DNA of 64,000 bases from assembly GCA_037039685.1 (NCBI GenBank), contig JAWNGF010000009.1, positions 2,170,001 through 2,234,000 of the forward strand, read 5' to 3'. Shown piece by piece: positions 29,201 to 42,066 of the stretch. The notes under the pieces were generated by a model. The model saw only the letters and a list, made by a program, of their open reading frames with translations. It was not told where the DNA came from and did not search any database. This DNA is from Ceratobasidium sp. AG-K. Lineage: Eukaryota; Basidiomycota; Agaricomycetes; Cantharellales; Ceratobasidiaceae. The stretch's first letter is position 1. Every line of letters starts with the position of its first letter. The position numbers were made by a program, and so were the translations under genes.

Positions 29201-32200
29201 GAGGGACGGAATCCTCCAACGGCCTGTGCGTTACCAACTCCCAAGCCCGTGCATGTTCTTACTTTAGGGCCTGATCCCAACGAATTGTCCTAGTTCATCT
29301 TTGGTGTGAGGGCAGTTGGCAGGGGACCGAACATTGAGATATGAGACAGGGTTGCAGCGCTTACCACATGCTAGAATTATGGAGGCTCACTTTTTAGAGC
29401 TTGAAATGGAGGGGAAAACTCGTTGGGTTCCGTCGCATTGGCTGATCGATCCGACTTAAACAGCCTATGGGATGGATGGCCTCTGTACTTGTTAAAATCA
29501 CATGCGGCAAGACACCCCAGCGCCGACTAATCCAAAATGGGTAATCGCCAACTTAATTGCCCATGAATGCTACTATTTGGGCAAGCAAGATACATGTCGC
29601 CCACGCGGTGTGAGTTGAGGGCTCAGTATTATTTATGTAAGCATGGATGGTGACAGAACAGCCTCCAGCGCTTATAATGATGAAGCATTGCGGCCGAATC
29701 CCCGATCACCGCACCCCAAATTATTATTTGGGTCTGTTCTTTGCTAGTCCACAATCAACAATTTTATACATGCCATCAATCTACTCAAGGAATGTGTCTT
29801 GTAACTGTGGTTGTTAATCGTACCAAAAAGCATTTGTTGACTGCGAATCCGCTGGTACTTGATATGTGCTACCTCAGGCGTTCCTATCCCACCACCACCA
29901 CACTGCACCTAGTCTACTGTATCAATTTAACACTCGTAACACTGACCATCTACCCATACTTCGTGTGGTTCGTATGGTGACAGAGCTGTGCCAAGTGTCC
30001 AAAGTGAGACACACTGTAAACCTTGCCTCGGATATAGCTTTATGACCAAAGTTAGGGTGGACTAAAGCTGTGTGATTTCGGTTATAAAGCTGAGTACGAG
30101 AGCTAAATCGCCATAGTCCTTGTGTTCCTCATGCATAAGCTCGGTGTAAGAATTAGTTCTAGCTTAGATATGCGTGAGTGAGTAAGTGGGGGCAGTGATA
30201 GTATTTTCGAGCCCAAGGTTAAAGGCCAGTTTGTGTCAATTGCTTTAAAATCAGCCAAGTAGGCTACGGAAAACACTGAAGTAATGGGTCGAATCAGAAC
30301 TTTACTTAGGTAATTCGAAGTTCACCTCAACTACGAGTGAGCATGAGAGCACTCTAATGACATATCTGTCAACGAGAGAATATTCGCCAGGAGTGCTCTT
30401 GTGCGTCCAAATGGCTCGTAGTTGCGCTGTGCTCTTATTCTAATTTCAATGTTCCAGTTCAGCCTTACTGGCAGGAATTTATTCAACTCATGTCGTGCAA
30501 TTCCGAGACCCCACTCGTCTGCCATGCGACTTGGATAAGTATGCATTTCATACCATCCTACTGACATATTCCTTATCCGCTAACGGGCTGTTGGTAATCT
30601 CGGATTTCAACATCCAATCCCATTCTGCTGTTCAATACTTAGCTAGGCGAGAGCTATTTCAGTTCGCACGACGGCTGAAAGCTTGTCACCGGGTAGTGCA
30701 TTCCCGCGTTAGGAAACTTGCCGGATATGCAGAGCCTTGTTCAGCATCCATTTAGCCACCAGGAGAAACGGGGATGAAATCCTTAGAGTGGGTCACGGTA
30801 AGGTACATTTCTCTATATTCATGCTTGCACGACACCGCACGAGCGACCACGACAAAGTTTGGTTCTAATTCGGTTAATTCAGTCAGCTTATTGGGACATG
30901 TTGCCTCGGGGCGGGAACTTAAATCAAGTCACTACGACTCACAGGGACGTCTTGTGCGTTCCAATAACCCCCACTTCAATCATATCGCTGATAGGCTCCG
31001 ACGCCGGGATGCAGAGCCAATTCGAGATCACCTCAGCGAGGCCGAGATGCTTCGCAGCCCAGATGCAAATAAGAAAAATATTAGCCCGAGCAAGCGATAA
31101 TATTCCTTTGATTGACTCTTGGGATAGTTTGCTACAAACGGCCTCGTCACGGCAATGAACATCATGATCCTGAACAATCAAGATCTCACTAACCCAGCGT
31201 GTATTCCAATCCAAGTGACCACTGCGCATACAGTGTAACGTCCCCCTTCGAGGAATTGGTTCAAGGAATAGAATGGAAGCATATCAATATAAGGGCCTGG
31301 AGCTAGTTATCGGGGAAAGCACTCTTGGGATTGGCAAGAAGTTGCGGGTCATAGTAAGATATATGGGCCGAGGGGCATATGTAAGCTATTCAAGGCGCCC
31401 GTTCCACCATTCCCCTATTTGGCTAGTCAGAAACGCATGATACGTTTGACCTTGGCCGATACCTGCATTTAGTTATTGCCACAGGAAAGTATTGCATATA
31501 TATGCATGGACAGTCGCTGGCTTTGCAGTCCCGTCTTCTAATCGGAGGGTAACTCGGTGGTAAGGGGGTACGGGCTGCGATACTGCCGAACTATTTGATG
31601 TGACTTCATTGACCGATCATTGACAACGTTCGCTAGACGAGAATCGGATTTTGATACTATGGGTGGTGCGGTCAATCCTGCCCTGTCCGAAATGACTTGT
31701 TGATGTCCATTGTATATCATTAATCTGATACTGCTTGATACGCACCGAGGAAGCAACGCTTTCTTTGCATTGTCAACACGTGGCATCACAGGTAAAGCTG
31801 TTCATTTTTTCTCTTGTATATCGATTTGCGCGAGCTAGGCACGTTAGGCTCGGCATTGCGAGGTCCATAGCTTGCAGTTATCACATGCTTCATGGAGATG
31901 ACCAACGTAGCGAAATGTAGCCCGCAAGCCAATTTCTCAAGCGTTCACTAGAGTATCGCGTGGATTTTCACCAAGAGAAACGACTAGCCTGCATTTTGAA
32001 GGCATCTATTTTCCCGCCTCGTTGTCGGGGTCTCGGCGATCACCGCGCACACAAAGTATTACGCAGCCATCCATAGTGCATTTCCAATAGCCACTGGGAC
32101 CCGTGAGTTTATGAGTGCCACACTAGACGTCAATTATGTTTAGGGGTATTGAGACCTTGTCAACGTCGCAACTTAGCTCTTGATGTTCTCGCTACTCGTA

Positions 32201-32709
32201 TGCCTCGGAACGTGAGTAAGAGCTAACCCCAGAGGTGTGTCGGAGCACCGCTAGGCATGCGCCAGGAAGTAGAAGGGACACATATAGGCAGGGAATCATT
32301 ACCAATTTGAATGGCCCAGAGCATTGCACAGACCTTATCGGTGAACATGACTCGGCTTTCTACCAGTGTTGTCGGAAGTTGAATATAGTTGCTGGATATA
32401 ATGAGGGTACTGATCCAAATCTGCCGCAAGGAGGTGAGCCAGCGCTTCGATGATGCCATTTATCGCGTCTTCGAGGCTTCCAGATAGAGTACAACCATTC
32501 ATCTCTGAGCCCACGCTTGTACCAATGACGCGCATTCATAGTCTGATACGTAGGATGGATATGTTCGGCCGCAGGAATGGCGCCACGATCGTAAACGCCC
32601 CAAACGCTTAGTAATCCGGCATCTGGGTGACGTTCGCGTGACCGGGATTCGTCCCCTGCAGAGAACCACATCCTCCAGGTGGCTCCCTGTGTCTGTCTCG
32701 TAGCCCACT
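26256..32709. other. gene-poor host stretch, 6.4 kb
   Basis: Only short frames occur, on both strands, none with a recognisable domain or a convincing set of introns. The part 27300-28080 is unusual: GTC/GGC-rich with short repeats around 27405-27480 (TATATCCGGT twice; GCAATTTTATCG twice) and the minisatellite at 27944. No tRNA or rRNA was recognised. The section 28900-32700 looks like unconstrained intergenic DNA. Confidence 0.5.
27944..28036 (+). repeat. 17-bp minisatellite
   Basis: About 5.5 tandem copies of a 17-bp unit close to AGGAAGGTTGTTGCAGC, with single-base variants. The unit is not a multiple of three, so it is unlikely to be coding. A CTGCAG-rich lead-in (27929-27943) precedes it. 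Confidence 0.85.
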
Positions 32710-33866
32710 ATGCCGTCGCCAGTGCTGATAGTCGGGGGTGTCATCATCGCTGTTGGAGCCGGGTTTGCGTTCAAGCAGGTAAGTCTTTTGCAACATGCGT
32801 CATGGTTGATGTTCATCATATCGCAGTTTGTGTACGATCCCTATCTCGCTCCTCAACTACAAGATTTTATAGCGGAACTACATGAACAACGGGACCAGCG
32901 ACATCGTCAGCTAGTCGAACCTCACTTGGATTTCCCGCCCCGACGTGGGAAATCGGCATCAGTGGATTCATTCAACGAGAAGCGCCGTCCAAACGAAGAC
33001 GGCCTAAATGACGCCGGCACATCCACCGGCACCGAGATGCGCGAGGTTCCGGCGGGCACTCTGCGACACAGAGGGGCACCGTTCCAGCGAAACCAGTCGG
33101 TGAGTTTTCAGCCCCCGTTTTGCGCTGTCAAACCCGCTGACGCCTCGTGTCCGCTGGCAGGAGGTTGAGATGGGTGCAATTGGAGATTCCTTCCCCTTGA
33201 CGACTTTCGATAGCGTGAGTATCATCCCACGAGGACCTTTGCGCTCTATTTGGATTCTGCCTTGACTTACTTTTCTTGATACACAGCCCGGATCGACGTC
33301 TCAGCAACATGCAGGATTGGCCGCAAGGCAGCCCTCTGTACGTATAGCGGCACGCTTTCCATTTGGTACCGGGGGCTTACCGCTATTGCTGTGCACAGAT
33401 TGCAGGCCAACCTCCGATGCCCACTCCCCCTGTCACTCGCAGCACCCCGACAAACTCTCCCCGCCAAGCTCCCGCCACTCCTCGATCGCCGTTTTCCGAT
33501 CTGCATGCGCTCTCCGAGATCTCCTTTAGTGCGCACTCTTCGTCGGATCCGTTCGAGGACTATCAGCGTCTGCCACCTTCCATGCAATCACCCCCGGCCG
33601 CCGCTGCTTTTTCGCCATTTGTCTTGCCGCAGTCGCCACCAAACATTGCCGATCCGTTTGTTGACGTCCCAGCACGTGTGCAATCTCCCTATGTTGAAAT
33701 TCCCCGATCTGAGCGTCCAGTCTCTCCCTGGACTGAACTCTCGGTTCACTCGGAAGCGGGGGCGACTAGCGGACAACAGTTGCACCACCGCCTATCGCGC
33801 ACCGACACCGATTCCGAGAAGGACGGTTCAGAATCTGGATCGGACGGCAGCTGGGAGCATACGTAG
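32710..33866 (+). CDS. single-pass membrane protein of unknown function, 304 residues
   Basis: Five exons join in frame: 32710-32778, 32827-33099, 33161-33214, 33287-33337 and 33399-33866, all with GT..AG introns of 48-72 bp. Residues about 4-21 (PVLIVGGVIIAVGAGFAF) form one hydrophobic helix at the extreme N-terminus, a likely signal anchor. FVYDPYLAPQLQDFIAEL follows, then a charged linker and a long Pro/Ser/Thr-rich, probably disordered tail (TPPVTRSTPTNSPRQAPATP; ADPFVDVPARVQSPYVEIP), ending in an acidic stretch DTDSEKDGSESGSDGSWEH. No enzyme motif is seen. A tail-facing cytosolic adaptor anchored in the ER or an organelle membrane would fit; that is inference. Confidence 0.75.
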
Positions 33867-34356
33867 ATGACTCGGTCGATCATGTGATCGTTCCGATCGG
33901 TGTGGGGGAACCGAGGACGCGGTGCTATTTATACCTGGAGGCTTGTGTACATGTTTTTGACGTTGGTTCCATGCTATGTTTTTTCGACTGAAATGTAAAC
34001 CTGAAGTGATACAGGATTGGCCGTCTTGGAAAATAAACATAAAACCCTACCATATCATACACGTATTCCGCCATGTACATAGTCGATATTCGCTCTCTTC
34101 CACACACGAAGCAAAGAGGAATTCAAATCTCCACGTATAATATATTCACCATTCATACACCAGATAAAATGATACACATAGCTTCCGAATGAAGAACCCA
34201 AGGAACAACCCGTACATCAGCTCCCAATCACAACCACACTGTTAGGAGTAGCGCGTTGGTGAAAGCGTGCGAGGCTTGTAGTGCATTGTACGAGCTGCCC
34301 CCCGATCCCGCCGCGAGAAACCAGTGCGATGGTGAAGAGGTGGAAATACAAGGAAA
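33867..34356. other. intergenic, convergent 3' ends
   Basis: 490 bp between the converging membrane-protein and uL1 genes; it should hold both 3' UTRs. AT-rich around 34030-34170. Nothing else is seen. Confidence 0.5.
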
Positions 34357-35337
34357 CTAGAACAGACGGACGGGCTTCCCCATCGTTGTCTTGACGTGGA
34401 GAGACTTGACGTTTTGCCAGTTCTTTTTCAAGAGAGAAACAAGGAAGTTGATGCCTGGTAAAGGAAAGAGAAATCAGTATCACGCATAGATTCGGAACGC
34501 CAGAAGATAGGCACGAATGATGAATGATGGACAAAGGAAATCAACGCACTAAGCATGACGTTTCCGAGTACCTGGTCCTCAGTCATCTGAACGTGGCCGA
34601 CGGCGACTCCCAAGCAAAGCACCTTCTTGAGCTGGAACTTGATGGTGCTGCGGACCTCGGTGAGCTTGTCGCTCAAGTCCTCAGAGTGCGAGATGGGGGT
34701 GGGGAACTTGCCAGCTGTCGTCCGTATCGTCGTTAGGAGAGATCAACTGAGCGAAAAAGTATGGAAACACACCCTTGGAGAGACCGGGACCGAGCAGACG
34801 AGGGATCTGACGAATGAGAGCCTCAGAGGCGAGGAAAGCATCGTACTTCTTGGCGAGCTTCTTGACGAGCTTCTTGTTCTTGTTGAGCCTGTAGGTAAGA
34901 GTATAACCGTTAGTACGTAATTATACATGCGCGAGCAAGGATACGCACTTCTTCAAGTCGTCGACGGACATATACTCGAGCTCGATCTGCTTAGCACGAT
35001 CAATATCGGCAGCATCGGCAAGAATGCAGATCGACATGCGAGGACGAGGGACATTAGGAAGCCTAGGTGTAAAAACAGTCAGTTTGTATGCTATCTCGCC
35101 TGGGTATCACTCACTTGACGGTTCCCGAGAAACGCTTGTCACGCTGGGGATCGTAGTTCTTGAGACCAATTTGGAGTTCAATGGTCTCGACAAAGTTGCG
35201 TTTCTTCTCGCCGTTGGCGTCGGCCAACAACTCCTTGATAGAGCCTCGCACGCTTGACACTGAGAGCTTCGAGCTGCTGTTGACGCGAGATCGTTTAAGT
35301 CGGGGAATTAATTCTTGCTCGGCGGCGCATACCTCAT
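34357..35337 (-). CDS. RPL10A: 60S ribosomal protein uL1 (L10a)
   Basis: Ribosomal protein of the L1 stalk, which guides deacylated tRNA out of the E site. Six exons on the minus strand: 35337-35333, 35276 (or 35273)-35115, 35062-34949, 34888-34773, 34714-34550 and 34454-34357, all GT..AG. Family landmarks: [122 protein letters not shown] and the C-terminal [10 protein letters not shown]. Length about 216-217 residues, normal for the family. Exon 1 holds just ATG AG, and the acceptor is a tandem CAGCAG, so one serine more or less may be encoded. Highly confident. Confidence 0.97.
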
Positions 35338-35649
35338 GCTTAATGTTTTACAATGAGTCGGGGAGAAGGGTGGATGAGATCAACGAATCAATTTGCTTCC
35401 GTGAACTCGCTCCGAATTGGCGGTGGTGCTGTGCAGAACCATTTGAACCCTTGGGCTCCTTGGAAACGCCTTTAGCATTTAGGCTTGACGAGCTGACCGC
35501 TCTACACACTAGATCATGCAGTCTTGCAACCGCCACAGCGTTGCTGTATCGCTGACAGGTGGCTTGTCGGGATTGGTTGCTAGTCTGTTGATAGACTGGG
35601 CCCTATCGAGAAAGGGGTGACTGGGCGCTTCTGCCAGTTGATTCCCACC
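35338..35649. promoter_or_regulatory. shared divergent promoter of uL1 and the kinase gene
   Basis: 312 bp between two start codons that point away from each other. Pyrimidine-rich stretches lie upstream of the uL1 ATG. No specific operator is recognised. Confidence 0.4.
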
Positions 35650-37027
35650 ATGGCGTTCTTGGAGTCGGACGAGCATAATTTAACTAAATCTATAAAAAAC
35701 CTCTCTCACGTCCCTATTGATGGTGGAGGTTGCTCGGATATATTTACGTTAGTATCGTGCATCAATTAGCTCGTACCTACTTACAGGAAATAACCCCTAT
35801 TCCAGTGCAGAGCTTGCTAAGCAACCCAGGTCTGGATCATGGCTGACCGGGCTTGTTGGTCGGAGGTATTCAGGTCCGCCAGAGATTGTAAGTCGAGCTG
35901 TCTTCAAATATCATCTACTTATCATTGACGATTTACAGGTGGCGATCAAGTACATGCGAAACACGCGCCATCTTTCACTCCAGGAGAGGGACCGAGCAAG
36001 AAGAGTAATGCTCAATAAGACCATACCGAAATCATGAACTCATCATTCTTCACAGCTACTTAACAATGAGGCTGAGATATGGCGTAATCTGGAGCACCCT
36101 AATGTGCTACCTCTGTTAGGCTACATGTACATGGAAGGCTCACATCTAACTAGCTTCCCTTCGTTAATTTCACCATGGTGTGAGCATGGGAATATCACCA
36201 AGGCATGTACCTCTGTTTTTGACGAGTTGTAATATTCACCATTATTCATCCAGTACATAGTTGGCGCTTCCCCTCGCCCGGCCGACCGCGTATCACTTGT
36301 GAGCATTAGAGGCCGGAATCCACCGATTAATACCCCGAATGTTAACAAACGGGGGGCGTAGATACTCCAGGTTATCTCGGCCGTGAACTACCTTCACTCA
36401 AGCCAACCGCCAATAGTCCATGGTGATTTGAAACCTGTATGTCTTTTTTCGCCTCGGTTAAGGCTTGAGAAATTCACGTTAGAGTTTAAACAGGACAACT
36501 TCTTCATACAATCGAATTACCAAGTACGGCTCTCCGACTTTGGGCTTGCTAAGATTCCTGCTGAGGCTGGCGAGACACGCTTCTCCAACACCGGCGAAGG
36601 AACCTCACGGTTCATGAGTCCTGAATTTTTCTCGGTTCAAAATGACACACCTATGCGATCGCTGCCGTCTGATATTTGGGCGCTTGGTTGGACGTTCTAT
36701 CTGGTAGGTACAGGAGATCGACATCCTGTTACTCAATATATGCTTACACGACCATAGATACTTACGGGCTCATACCCATACCCGGATGTAGATTTTAGAA
36801 AACCCTCTTGGACGCGATTGGTAGCCGAGCAGATACGAAGGGGCGACTTTCCAGAGGTTCCTAGTCAGACAGATACAGACGAATTGGCACAGCTTCAGGC
36901 AACGGTTTGGCCGATAATGAGGGAATGCTGGAAGACAAACCCACGATCTCGTCCCCGAGCCAACAGGGTAGTACAAACCCTACGCGAATGTACGAGTACA
37001 ATTACATCCCAAGCTTCACAGGCCTGA
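35650..37027 (+). CDS. TKL-like protein kinase
   Basis: Serine/threonine-type kinase domain of the tyrosine-kinase-like group expanded in agaricomycetes. From ATG 35650: SHVPIDGGGCSDIF (glycine-rich loop), VAIKYM (catalytic Lys), NNEAEIWRNLEHPNVLPLLG (αC Glu), IVHGDLKPDNFF (catalytic loop with HGD in place of HRD, Asp kept), LSDFGLAK (metal-binding DFG), GTSRFMSPEFF (APE-like), DIWALGWTFY and a C-lobe MRECWKTNPRSRP. At least seven short introns are needed, including a GC-AG intron (AAG/GCATGT at about 36206) and acceptor TCCAG at 35805. All essential residues are present, so it may be active. The frame stops at TGA 37025, but splicing from about 36990 to 37088 could fuse it to the next region. 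Confidence 0.82.
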
Positions 37028-37087
37028 CAGAGATGCTACGTGGTCAGCTATCTTACTGAAGCATTCGCATTGCCTTGATGGACCAGT

Positions 37088-38102
37088 TTTTAGTTTCAGA
37101 ACATCTGAAGAATCTCGACCAAGTGTTATTGGTAGCGGTAAGTAAATTCACGAGTGTCAGTGCAACGGACTAACTGGTTTATTGGCTGCAGATGACGGTA
37201 AGTGGCGAAGTTTATCACAATGCTGCCTCTCTGTGACGTATAATCACCCAGCTTCCGTTCTCGAAATCGTAGGGTGCAAAGAGCAAGACATAAGTCGAGC
37301 TCGAGAGGCTTTAGCCGCCTCTGCCCTCCAGTATCTTTGCGAAGGAGACTTGATAAGTGCGCGGTCCGTTCAAATTGAACTCGGTTGGAAACTTCTTGAG
37401 CATGGTCACTATCCAGAGGCCCAAGCGCATTTAAACGTTGCCCAAAGCAACTTGGACCCAAGGCACCCGTTAATAATTAGATGCAATAGGGGCCTGGCAC
37501 GCGCAGCACTCCATGCTTCTCGAAATCCGGCGCAGGTCATCGCTTACTACAAGTCGGCACTGGGGGTCTGCAGAGCTCAAGCCGAATATCTTCCAGATCA
37601 GGAATATATCCTTGTGCGGGAGATGGTGAACGCAATGTTCGATGATTTACAAAGCAACAACCCGGAGGACACTCGCAACCAGGCTATTCAGCTCTTTGTA
37701 GAGGCACTTTCGTTTCTTCAGGTGCACGGTGATCTGAAATATCAAGCTCAAGTCCGATGTGATCTTGCGCAGCTAGAACTCGATGGAGGGAACAGGAAGG
37801 GCGCTCACGCACATGCCTTGTCGGCGTTTCAGTGCGCAGTCGAAACCGGCCAGCGGAGTTTGGCCGAGTCAGTCTTCAAATACTTACTGCACGCAGATAT
37901 TCTCTCAGAAGCCCGGCTCAATGCTTTGAGTGCCCAGCTTCTTGAGATGCCTGGTGGCATTGTTCAGGCGGATTGGAACCACTCTGAGACACCAGAATGT
38001 CAATGTAAGTTTGCATAGCCCTGCATACAATTAGAGAATAACCAAGCCGCTGTAGCACTGGATTCATCAGGTTCTAGTTGGGCGGAGTCCTTCGGTCCAT
38101 AA
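37088..38102 (+). CDS. helical (TPR-like) repeat region, possibly the C-terminus of the kinase
   Basis: A long exon encodes an α-helical protein: REALAASALQYLCEGDLIS, LGWKLLEHGHYPEAQAHLNV, GLARAALHASRNPAQVIAYY, AIQLFVEALSFLQVHGDLKY, QVRCDLAQLELDGGNRKGAH and FQCAVETGQRSLAESVFKYL. Spacing and residues resemble tetratricopeptide repeats. The upstream part needs splicing: RTSEESRPSVIGS, a 6-nt exon ATGACG (37192-37197), then the main exon from 37252. After a GTAAGT donor at 38004 a last exon (SLDSSGSSWAESFGP) ends at TAA 38102. It has no good start codon of its own and keeps phase with a splice from the kinase, so a kinase-TPR fusion is the favoured but unproved model. Confidence 0.65.
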
Positions 38103-39646
38103 AAAGGACATACGCATATGCCAAGCATTACCTGAGCAATGGTACGTGCTGAAGCCTTTTTCTATCAACCGGAACAACATATATGCTCATTTTTGTTTGA
38201 ATAGTGAGAGCTATATGTGCAGGGATATACCCGAAACTGGTTTAAATACAGTGCCTTTACTACTCTTGCTTAACACTGTGGCACATATGGTGCAGTGGCT
38301 GGGCTATTGCGCATATAGGCAGAAACAATCCGTTGGTTCTCAAGGGCACGGTTTTACAGCAAGACACAGACGCCCCCCTACCATGTGCCCTCAATTAATT
38401 TAATTAGTGCGTTATTTTAGTAGCGACGTGCACTGGTATCTCTTGGAGCTTGCCCGCCCATGACTCTCAATCCAATGATCACGATTTGGTAGAGTACCTA
38501 ATTCATTGACGTAAAATCTAAGTAGCTCCTCCGTTGTATACGTATATATACATACCATAGAAGTCCATGTAACGAATTAGCCGTAAGTATTCCTAGAACT
38601 ACCCAAACAGAAACTCCCCCCGAGAGGGAGGAAAAAGCTGCCGCCTGGTAATCGTTAGGCGACCAAGCGGCCTGGTGGAAGTTGCGCGCGAGCCTTTTAT
38701 CGTCAATGGTATTTCGCCAACCCCAACTAGCTTTTGTGTTGTCGCTGGTGAGCTCGCCGCTGCTTTGTGTAAAGCTTCGTCTAGTGGGCGCAATCACAGA
38801 TCGAAGTTTCATTGGACGAGATATCGCATTCAGTACAGTATGTGCAACTAACTACCAATAGTCTCACGAGACCAACGGGGGTCACCAAATATCACGAAAT
38901 AGCAAGGAGACTATGTAGCACCCCGTTGGCTCGTCGGTTGCTCCCGTGAGATACAACCACCATGTTCCAAATGAGACCACTCGGGCGTATTGGCTCTTGC
39001 CATCCAGGAAGATATGGTGCATTAAGCTTAGTCTCCTTACGAAACGGAGCGAAATTTACTTTTGCATCAAACCGAACGGTGATGACAGAACTCCAACATA
39101 CAACCGTCGGTGGTCCTGGCGGTAGTTACTATGGGAGTACTCCTTCACTGCTCACTGTCTACAGAATCACGCGGTTGCAAGACCATGCAGATTCTCGTTG
39201 GGGGCCACCACTTGTTGTGTCAGCTCGGAGTGCTTCTTGTAGTTATACCACATATTCTATAAGTTAGAGAACAGCGGTCTCGTATTCCAACTTCAATTAT
39301 AAAAATAAACCCTGAAGATAGCTGTCGCCATAGTCGTAGCTTGAGTCACATGGGCTATCTCTTCCTACTTCAAAACGATAGATTGGTACAGTAATTACAG
39401 CTTGGCATGATGGACATGACGTTGGAGTGATGGACTGTGATGCTCGTCGTTGCGACATTAGGGGGACCTGGCTGTACATAAGTGTGCTCCTGATGTTGTA
39501 TAGAAGGTGCACGTGGCTATAAATTTGCAACGAGAACAATCATCAGGACTCAACGACAACAATTAAAAGTCTCTGATATATCTTTTGAAAACTCTTTAAT
39601 TCTAGAAACCTTAGACGAATACCAAGCGTCTCAGCCTCTGTGGTTC
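38103..39646. other. intergenic
   Basis: 1.5 kb with short unrelated frames on both strands. No domain, tRNA or repeat recognised. The last 200 bp should hold the promoter of the zinc-cluster copy. Confidence 0.45.
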
Positions 39647-41708
39647 ATGGCGCGGCCATACAAATCAACCCCTGGCCCGACTGGGACAAGCTGTTTGACC
39701 TGTAAGCGAAGGTTTGGCTGTGCGTCCAGATCATATAATAACCACACTGAACCTTTATTTGCTTTGGACAGGCAGAAAAAGTGTGACCAGCAACGACCGG
39801 TGTGCGAAAGATGTGAGAAGGGAGAGTTTGAGTGCTTAGGGTGCAACCATAACGAGCCGAACATGGCGCAGTCATCGGTCGGGGCGACAATGCGGCGCCC
39901 GATCTTACCAAACCCGGACACTATTTGTTTAACTTCTACCCAGGCATGCCCGCGAACGAGTGACTCGAGTCGTATGGGAAGTGGGTCACTGCTAATGCTT
40001 GATGGTAGTGTATGTTGTCCTGAGGTGTCGGTTCACAGGCCAGATTGATGACATACAGCAGAACACGGGTCAGCCAAGCCTACCATCGTTCAAATTATCA
40101 ACATTGTCGCCTGAGAACAATCAATTTCTCGGTGCTCTTCGGGGCTTTGAGGCCGTTCAGGCCCGCCGAGACCCAGGAATGTTACATGGCAATATGGCTA
40201 ACCAAGGCCTCCTCCTAGCCGTGCGCCCTCCTATACGATTTATTGACGGTCTAGTTCAACCTACCCAAACCTCGCCTGGACTCTACAGCCAGATTCCTTA
40301 TACACCTTACCACTTGTCAAAAACACTCCTGGATACCTCAATTCTCGAGGACTATATCGTGGCACACTGAGTCTCCTCTGGTCTGGCTGACACATGTCTC
40401 TGAATCTAGTAGATAGGGGATCGTATGAGCGAATGGGCGTATTTCAAACCCGCCATCCAGGCGTCACAAGGTGGTCTCAAGTTCATGGTCATTTCGGGAC
40501 CGCGAGAATCCGACCTTGTTCGCTGGATCATGTGAATAATTGCCAGGGTCTGCGAGTCTTTGGCAGGCGGGGACACCTCGCAAGATCACAACCACAAGCT
40601 TTCGATTAACCAGATAGACCAAACCTTCAGGAGTGTGTCAGCTGGAAACCGTAATGTGGATACACTTCAATGCCGCCATGGATATTGGCTGCACGTACAG
40701 TACTTCAAACATGAGCATTTTAGACATGGATCGGAACCATCCCAAACCTAGGTTCTGCTAACAAAAACGATGCTCTCGCGGAGTTTGAGTGTTTATTAGG
40801 TACTCCGTTACGCCACAACTCTGTTCCTTTGGATGGCTCATTTCAATGCATCACACTGGCCGACAGGAGGCGACCCTATCCTCGTCCCTTCGGCGAATGC
40901 GACCGCCTCAGTGCGGTACGAGCTTTCCCATTTCACGTTCCTGGACGCTACGACTGCTATGGCCTTTGGACTCCCTCAGCAAGTCGAGTACAGCTACGCA
41001 TTCAACTGGGACTCGCCCCCGACTAGTTATTCGAGCTACACACAATGTGGTCCAGTCGAGTTGGGGTTGCCCTTGCCGAGATCAATGCATGTCGTGACCG
41101 TAGCCCAAGCGCCTGGCGATGGGAGGAGATCTAGCACACCCTTCTAAGCTGGCAGCCACAGGTGAGCGAGTACCAGAAGGACTGGGAGTCGTGGATGGCA
41201 GTCGCTCGGCTGACGGTCTAAGAGAGCTGGCGTCACATGCTCTTGGCTTATTTATACATGGTGAGTTACCTCCTCGGTGGCCTTTTCGAGTTATTTACTA
41301 AGCAACCCACAAGTCCGTATGTGGCGTAGCATCAAATGACCCACGAGTTCGGTCCTCCATGCGGCAATTCTTCCAGATTGCTGAAACCATTAGAGGGCGG
41401 GAGTCGTCAAACGGAAAAGCGCCGCTGTTTTTTCAGTATCTCATGGTGCGCAATGCTACTTAAATTGCCCATATTCGATGTTTACCGCGTTTATTTAGGC
41501 TAGAATCCGTGCCCGTAGTGAGAAGCATCGCTCAATGACGCGAAATCACCTCACACACGCATCCTTCACCAAGTCTTGGCCGCTAAGGGCTCTGGATTTT
41601 GCCTTCATATTGGATGATCTGTGGCATGGCGCTGCAGTCGGCGGTTTCCCCACCGAATGGGTCGGTTACGTGCGTTCCCGAGAAATAGTACTACCTGCCC
41701 GGGTGTAA
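39647..41708 (+). pseudogene. Zn2Cys6 transcription factor, first tandem copy, decayed
   Basis: ATG 39647 gives MARPYKSTPGPTGTSCLTCKRR, and after a 60-bp intron QKKCDQQRPVCERCEKGEFE: spacing C-x2-C-x6-C-x6-C-x2-C-x6-C, a complete fungal zinc cluster. Downstream blocks parallel the second copy: SQIPYTPYHLSKTLLDTSIL, WAYFKPAIQ-like, ATTAMAFGLPQQVEYSYAF, WESWMAVARL, ESWRHMLLAYLYM and LWHGAA. The frame is broken by TGA near 40531 (WIM*IIARV against WITFVIARV), a one-base loss near 41062 and stops near 41130 and 41221. The DNA-binding part could still be made as a short protein. It is 70-80% alike to copy 2 by eye. Confidence 0.8.
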
Positions 41709-42066
41709 CCCTAGCATCGTGTACGTGTATGCGCTTTGTTAATATAGTGAACATCATACGCAGTATGCAAGATTCGTAAAATGAGTGAAATTTAAAAGTA
41801 TAGGCATATTTATTCGTATCGTTTCGTCTCGATTGATTGCGGCTACTAACGTTTCGCTCCTGCCTGGCGGAAAGAGGGCACTGTAGTGACTGGATTCGCC
41901 AACAAATGTTACGTAAGTGGCCTCCATTACGCAAGCAAGACAACCAGGATTTTGTAACGAATCGGCAGCCGACGACAGCGCCCGCAGCACTTCGTACGGA
42001 AATCGAGAACCAATTGGTTACTACACGCTCGGACAATCGACCTATGTCTTTGCTTTAATGACTCAT
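41709..42066. other. spacer between tandem transcription factor copies
   Basis: 358 bp. No coding potential. It presumably carries the promoter of the second copy. Confidence 0.4.

Noticed and set aside
30331..31229. Cluster of short ORFs as a degenerate gene
   Set aside because: No residue pattern of any family I know and no consistent splice signals.
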